Shown: positions 6,980-8,436 of the stretch, one piece after another
Position numbering within the stretch: the first letter of the stretch is position 1
How the letters are laid out: every line of letters starts with the position of its first letter
NCBI GenBank assembly: GCA_946186175.1
Contig: CAMHMG010000129.1
Coordinates: 1-8,436, forward strand
Reading direction: 5' to 3'
Length of the DNA stretch: 8,436 nt
Source of the DNA: an uncultured Clostridia bacterium
GTDB lineage: Bacteria; Bacillota; Clostridia; Lachnospirales; Lachnospiraceae
Notes under the pieces: model-generated
Database searches by the model: none
Told to the model about the DNA's origin: nothing
What the model saw: the letters and a program-made list of their open reading frames with translations, nothing else
Made by a program: the position numbers and the translations under genes

Positions 6980-7018
6980 TTTTGATCATCTCCTGTTTTT
7001 ATTCTTCATTGTATTAAC

Positions 7019-7047
7019 AGAATAACACCACAAATAATCATTGTCAA
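7019..7047 (-). promoter_or_regulatory. Sigma-A promoter of the fruRKA-ptsHI operon
   Basis: A perfect -35 TTGACA (7047-7042), a 17-base spacer, and -10 TATTCT (7024-7019) preceded by the extended TG (TGT at 7027-7025). The transcription start would be near 7012, giving a leader of about 32 nt before fruR. It is the best promoter match seen in the window, and it sits exactly where the operon needs one. The -10 matches four of six consensus bases. Confidence 0.75.
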
Positions 7048-7060
7048 TCATTTATAATCA
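7031..7060 (-). promoter_or_regulatory. Three phased TGATT repeats, candidate FruR operator
   Basis: Three successive 10-base units each begin with TGATT: TGATTATAAA (7060-7051), TGATTGACAA (7050-7041) and TGATTATTTG (7040-7031). The period of 10 puts the same bases on one face of the helix. The middle unit contains the promoter -35 hexamer, so a protein bound here would block RNA polymerase. DeoR-family proteins often bind short repeats in the promoter they control. That FruR is the binder is inference. Confidence 0.5.
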
Positions 7061-7088
7061 TGTTTTTATAGTCAATTTAACCAAAAAA

Positions 7089-7102
7089 GATTATAGATAA
7101 TC
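7089..7102. repeat. Perfect 6-bp palindrome upstream of the fruR promoter
   Basis: GATTAT-AG-ATAATC, a perfect inverted repeat with a 2-base centre. On the minus strand it is preceded by T and followed by TCTTTTTT-type sequence, and its arm TGATTAT repeats the core of the promoter-overlapping boxes about 43 bases away. It could be a distal operator half. As RNA, the 2-base loop makes it a poor hairpin, although a run of T follows. Confidence 0.4.
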
Positions 7103-7180
7103 AACAACACTCAAAAAAAGGATACAATCCTTATCAGAGTATCGATCATCAACCAACACTTTAACAAGGACAATATCCTT
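7092..7180 (-). repeat. Imperfect 41-nt tandem repeat with a hairpin in each copy
   Basis: Copy A is 7180-7140 and copy B is 7132-7092, offset by 48 bases. By hand they agree at about 32 of 42 aligned columns with two single-base gaps. Each starts with a small hairpin (AAGGA...TCCTT; loop 5 in A, AAGGAT...ATCCTT with loop 3 in B) and continues with AGTGTTG, TTGAT, ATC and ATA blocks in the same order. Only copy B has the T-run that makes a terminator. This looks like a duplicated terminator or an old sequence duplication. No coding potential was seen. Confidence 0.55.
7113..7132 (-). terminator. Intrinsic terminator of the mntP-ogg unit
   Basis: On the minus strand, AAGGAT (7132-7127), loop TGT, ATCCTT (7123-7118), within and followed by a run of seven T (7119-7113). 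The stem is short (6 bp) with a tight loop, but the T-run is good. Flanking ACTC (7140-7137) and GAGT (7112-7109) can also pair. It lies about 75 nt after the ogg stop and upstream of the fru promoter, so it separates the two transcription units. Confidence 0.7.
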
Positions 7181-7206
7181 ATATATTATACTATTTAAAA
7201 TTATAA

Positions 7207-8025
7207 TTATTCTCTGTTACGATAATATGCAAACATATATTGCTGATAGACTCCATTATACGGACTATAATTATCATAGGGATATCCATCAGTATATTCC
7301 GCCTCTAAAACCCTCTTGATCCATACATCAACCGGAAAAGCATCCAGATGATGAAGGCCAAATAGAAGCATACAGCTGGCTACCTTTTTGCCAACTCCAT
7401 ATATATTCATCAATCCGGCAAGTATCTCATCATCTTTAAGATAATATAATCGATCAAGATTGATCTCCCCGGAGGCAACCGCCTCGGCTGTATATCTGAT
7501 ATATTTATCCCTGTATCCCAACTTACATTCACCAAGCGCCTCATCAGACATCGCCACAATAGCTTCAGCTTTGGGAAATGTATAATACTCTCTGCCTCTG
7601 CTGTCATATCTCTTATTTCCTGCCCTCTCACAGAGTTTTTCAATAGATGCTTTGATTGCCGGAATATTTCTGTTCTGGGATATAATAAAACTTATAAGCG
7701 CCTCCCATGGATCCTGTCTTAATATCCTAATGCCACATTCATGCTCGCATGCCTCATACAAAAACGGATCTGTCCCTATATCTATCTTCTCTCTGATACT
7801 TTGATAGTCTTCATCCATATCAAGATAGACACTCCATATATTATTATATTCATCCTCAGTACAATCCAGTTGATACATACAATCATCAATCTTCCATATG
7901 CAAAGACAATAATCTCCATGAATCACACGATACCCCTCATCCTCAATCGGCTGCCATCTAAAACACTGTCCACTGTCCGCAATCCTCTTAAGGTCAAAAT
8001 CATCCGTAATCTTTATATTAATCAT
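7207..8025 (-). CDS. ogg: 8-oxoguanine DNA glycosylase/AP lyase (Ogg1 type)
   Basis: Removes oxidised guanine (8-oxoG) from DNA and can nick the resulting abasic site, the start of base excision repair. The 272 residues match bacterial Ogg1 proteins. The N-terminal AlkA/OGG-like domain has SGQCFRW (18-24), equivalent to the GQSFRW segment of human OGG1. The central HhH-GPD domain has RQDPWEALISFIISQNRNI (103-121), matching the LRQDP...SSNNNI region that contacts the opposite base. The helix-hairpin-helix IYGVGKKVA supplies catalytic Lys214, and PVDVW supplies Asp233, corresponding to human Lys249 and Asp268. The frame is open to a TTG at 8049, but the ATG at 8025 is chosen because TGAGG lies eight bases upstream and the TTG has no ribosome site. 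It is 34 nt downstream of mntP and followed by an intrinsic terminator, suggesting a two-gene transcript. Confidence 0.93.
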   Translation of the reverse strand: MINIKITDDFDLKRIADSGQCFRWQPIEDEGYRVIHGDYCLCIWKIDDCMYQLDCTEDEYNNIWSVYLDMDEDYQSIREKIDIGTDPFLYEACEHECGIRILRQDPWEALISFIISQNRNIPAIKASIEKLCERAGNKRYDSRGREYYTFPKAEAIVAMSDEALGECKLGYRDKYIRYTAEAVASGEINLDRLYYLKDDEILAGLMNIYGVGKKVASCMLLFGLHHLDAFPVDVWIKRVLEAEYTDGYPYDNYSPYNGVYQQYMFAYYRNRE

Positions 8026-8033
8026 AAGTAAAA

Positions 8034-8038
8034 CCTCA
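8034..8038 (-). promoter_or_regulatory. ogg: Ribosome binding site that fixes the ogg start
   Basis: TGAGG, eight bases before the ATG at 8025. It is only moderate, but it is the only purine-rich element near any possible ogg start. Confidence 0.5.
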
Positions 8039-8059
8039 TACTCTATCAAACAAACAGAA

Positions 8060-8436
8060 TTATTTCAAAATGAGACCTTTAACAAATATCTCAACACCTA
8101 TACCAATAAGTATTATTCCCCCAAATATAGATGCCTTTCTGGCAAGACGCATACCAACCTTAATACCTATCCGTAATCCTATCTCACAGATAATAAATGT
8201 TACAATACCAATAATAGCCGAACATAATATAGCCATACTGCATTTGTAATCTGCAATAGTAAAGCCTACAGAAAGTGCATCGATAGAAGTAGCGATACCC
8301 TGTATTACAAGATCACGACTACTGAGTTTTGACCCCGTCATTTCCAGATCTTCATCATCGTCATCTGTATCAGACACCGCCTCGTATATCATCTTCCCGC
8401 CAATAAATAACAACATCAAAAGAGCTATCCACGGAA
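8060..8436 (-). CDS. mntP: MntP-type manganese efflux pump, 5' end outside the window
   Basis: A small membrane exporter that removes excess manganese. The frame is open to the right edge, so the gene is partial: 124 complete codons are visible against about 185-190 for the family. There is no real start here; the TTG/ATG near 8419 lie inside a membrane helix (PWIALLMLLFIGGKMIYEA). The recognisable parts are GGKMIYEA at the end of that helix, an acidic loop (DTDDDDEDLE), the highly conserved second half motif GIATSIDALSVGFTI with its membrane Asp, a hydrophobic helix with SAIIGIVTFIICEIGLRIG, and the last helix FGGIILIGIGVEIFVKGL. MntP is built from two related three-helix halves, and this is the end of the first plus the second. 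Manganese as substrate rests on family resemblance. In other bacteria mntP is often controlled by a manganese riboswitch or MntR, but any such element would lie beyond the window. Confidence 0.9.
   Translation of the reverse strand, partial: PWIALLMLLFIGGKMIYEAVSDTDDDDEDLEMTGSKLSSRDLVIQGIATSIDALSVGFTIADYKCSMAILCSAIIGIVTFIICEIGLRIGIKVGMRLARKASIFGGIILIGIGVEIFVKGLILK

Noticed and set aside
6969..6989. Mini-ORF MIKNAH overlapping the fruR start (leader peptide?)
   Set aside because: Its ATG directly abuts the AGGAG, too close for efficient initiation, and six codons carry no information. The fruR ATG is 7 bases further on.
7185..7190. TATAAT just after ogg as a small-RNA promoter
   Set aside because: There is no -35 hexamer at a suitable distance and no TG extension, in a stretch that is almost pure A/T.
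6980..7206. Riboswitch or T-box in the spacer before fruR
   Set aside because: The predicted leader is only about 32 nt, and no conserved aptamer or T-box sequence is seen. The structure upstream belongs to the ogg terminator.
8417..8419. mntP start at TTG 8419
   Set aside because: The frame stays open to the window edge and the upstream codons (P-W-I-A-L) continue a conserved membrane helix, so this is an internal codon of a truncated gene.

Overview
All genes in this window lie on the minus strand, so it reads from right to left. The proteins look like Clostridia, most probably Lachnospiraceae (Butyrivibrio / Pseudobutyrivibrio / Roseburia relatives). The reasons are moderate-to-low GC, very AT-rich spacers, purine-rich GGAGG ribosome sites, an HPr with both His15 and the HPr-kinase site Ser46, and a FruA of EIIA-EIIB-EIIC order. 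The taxonomic guess is inferred from protein character, not from a search.

Layout in transcription order. (1) 8436-8060: the C-terminal two thirds of a MntP-type manganese efflux pump, running off the right edge. (2) 8025-7207: an Ogg1-type 8-oxoguanine DNA glycosylase, 34 nt downstream and probably co-transcribed with mntP. (3) 7206-6980: a 227-nt regulatory spacer. It holds an intrinsic terminator for the mntP-ogg unit, an imperfect 41-nt tandem repeat, a small palindrome, and a good sigma-A promoter whose -35 box sits inside three helically phased TGATT repeats, the likely FruR operator. (4) 6979-1198: a fructose PTS operon: fruR (DeoR-type regulator), fruK (1-phosphofructokinase), fruA (EIIABC), ptsH (HPr) and ptsI (Enzyme I). 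(5) 1120-98: a Gfo/Idh/MocA NAD(P)-dependent oxidoreductase of unknown substrate, continuing in the same direction. (6) 41-1: the first 13 codons of an ArsC/Spx-family thioredoxin-fold protein (Cys-Ser-Thr-Cys motif), cut by the left edge.

How it works together: Enzyme I takes phosphate from PEP and passes it to HPr. HPr passes it to the EIIA and EIIB domains of FruA, which imports fructose as fructose-1-phosphate. FruK converts this to fructose-1,6-bisphosphate for glycolysis. FruR presumably represses the promoter in front of its own gene until fructose-1-phosphate appears. The operon therefore carries a complete PEP-to-sugar phosphorelay, including the 'general' PTS proteins, as separate genes. 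Proteobacteria fuse a comparable set as FruB/FPr.

I see no dramatic unknown system. The points most worth a second look are the regulatory DNA (phased operator-like repeats, duplicated hairpin unit, stem-loops between fruK/fruA and ptsH/ptsI), the cysteine-rich HPr with Cys44 two residues before Ser46 and a CxxC, and the uncharacterised dehydrogenase at the operon's end. No CRISPR array, tRNA, rRNA, insertion sequence or riboswitch was found.
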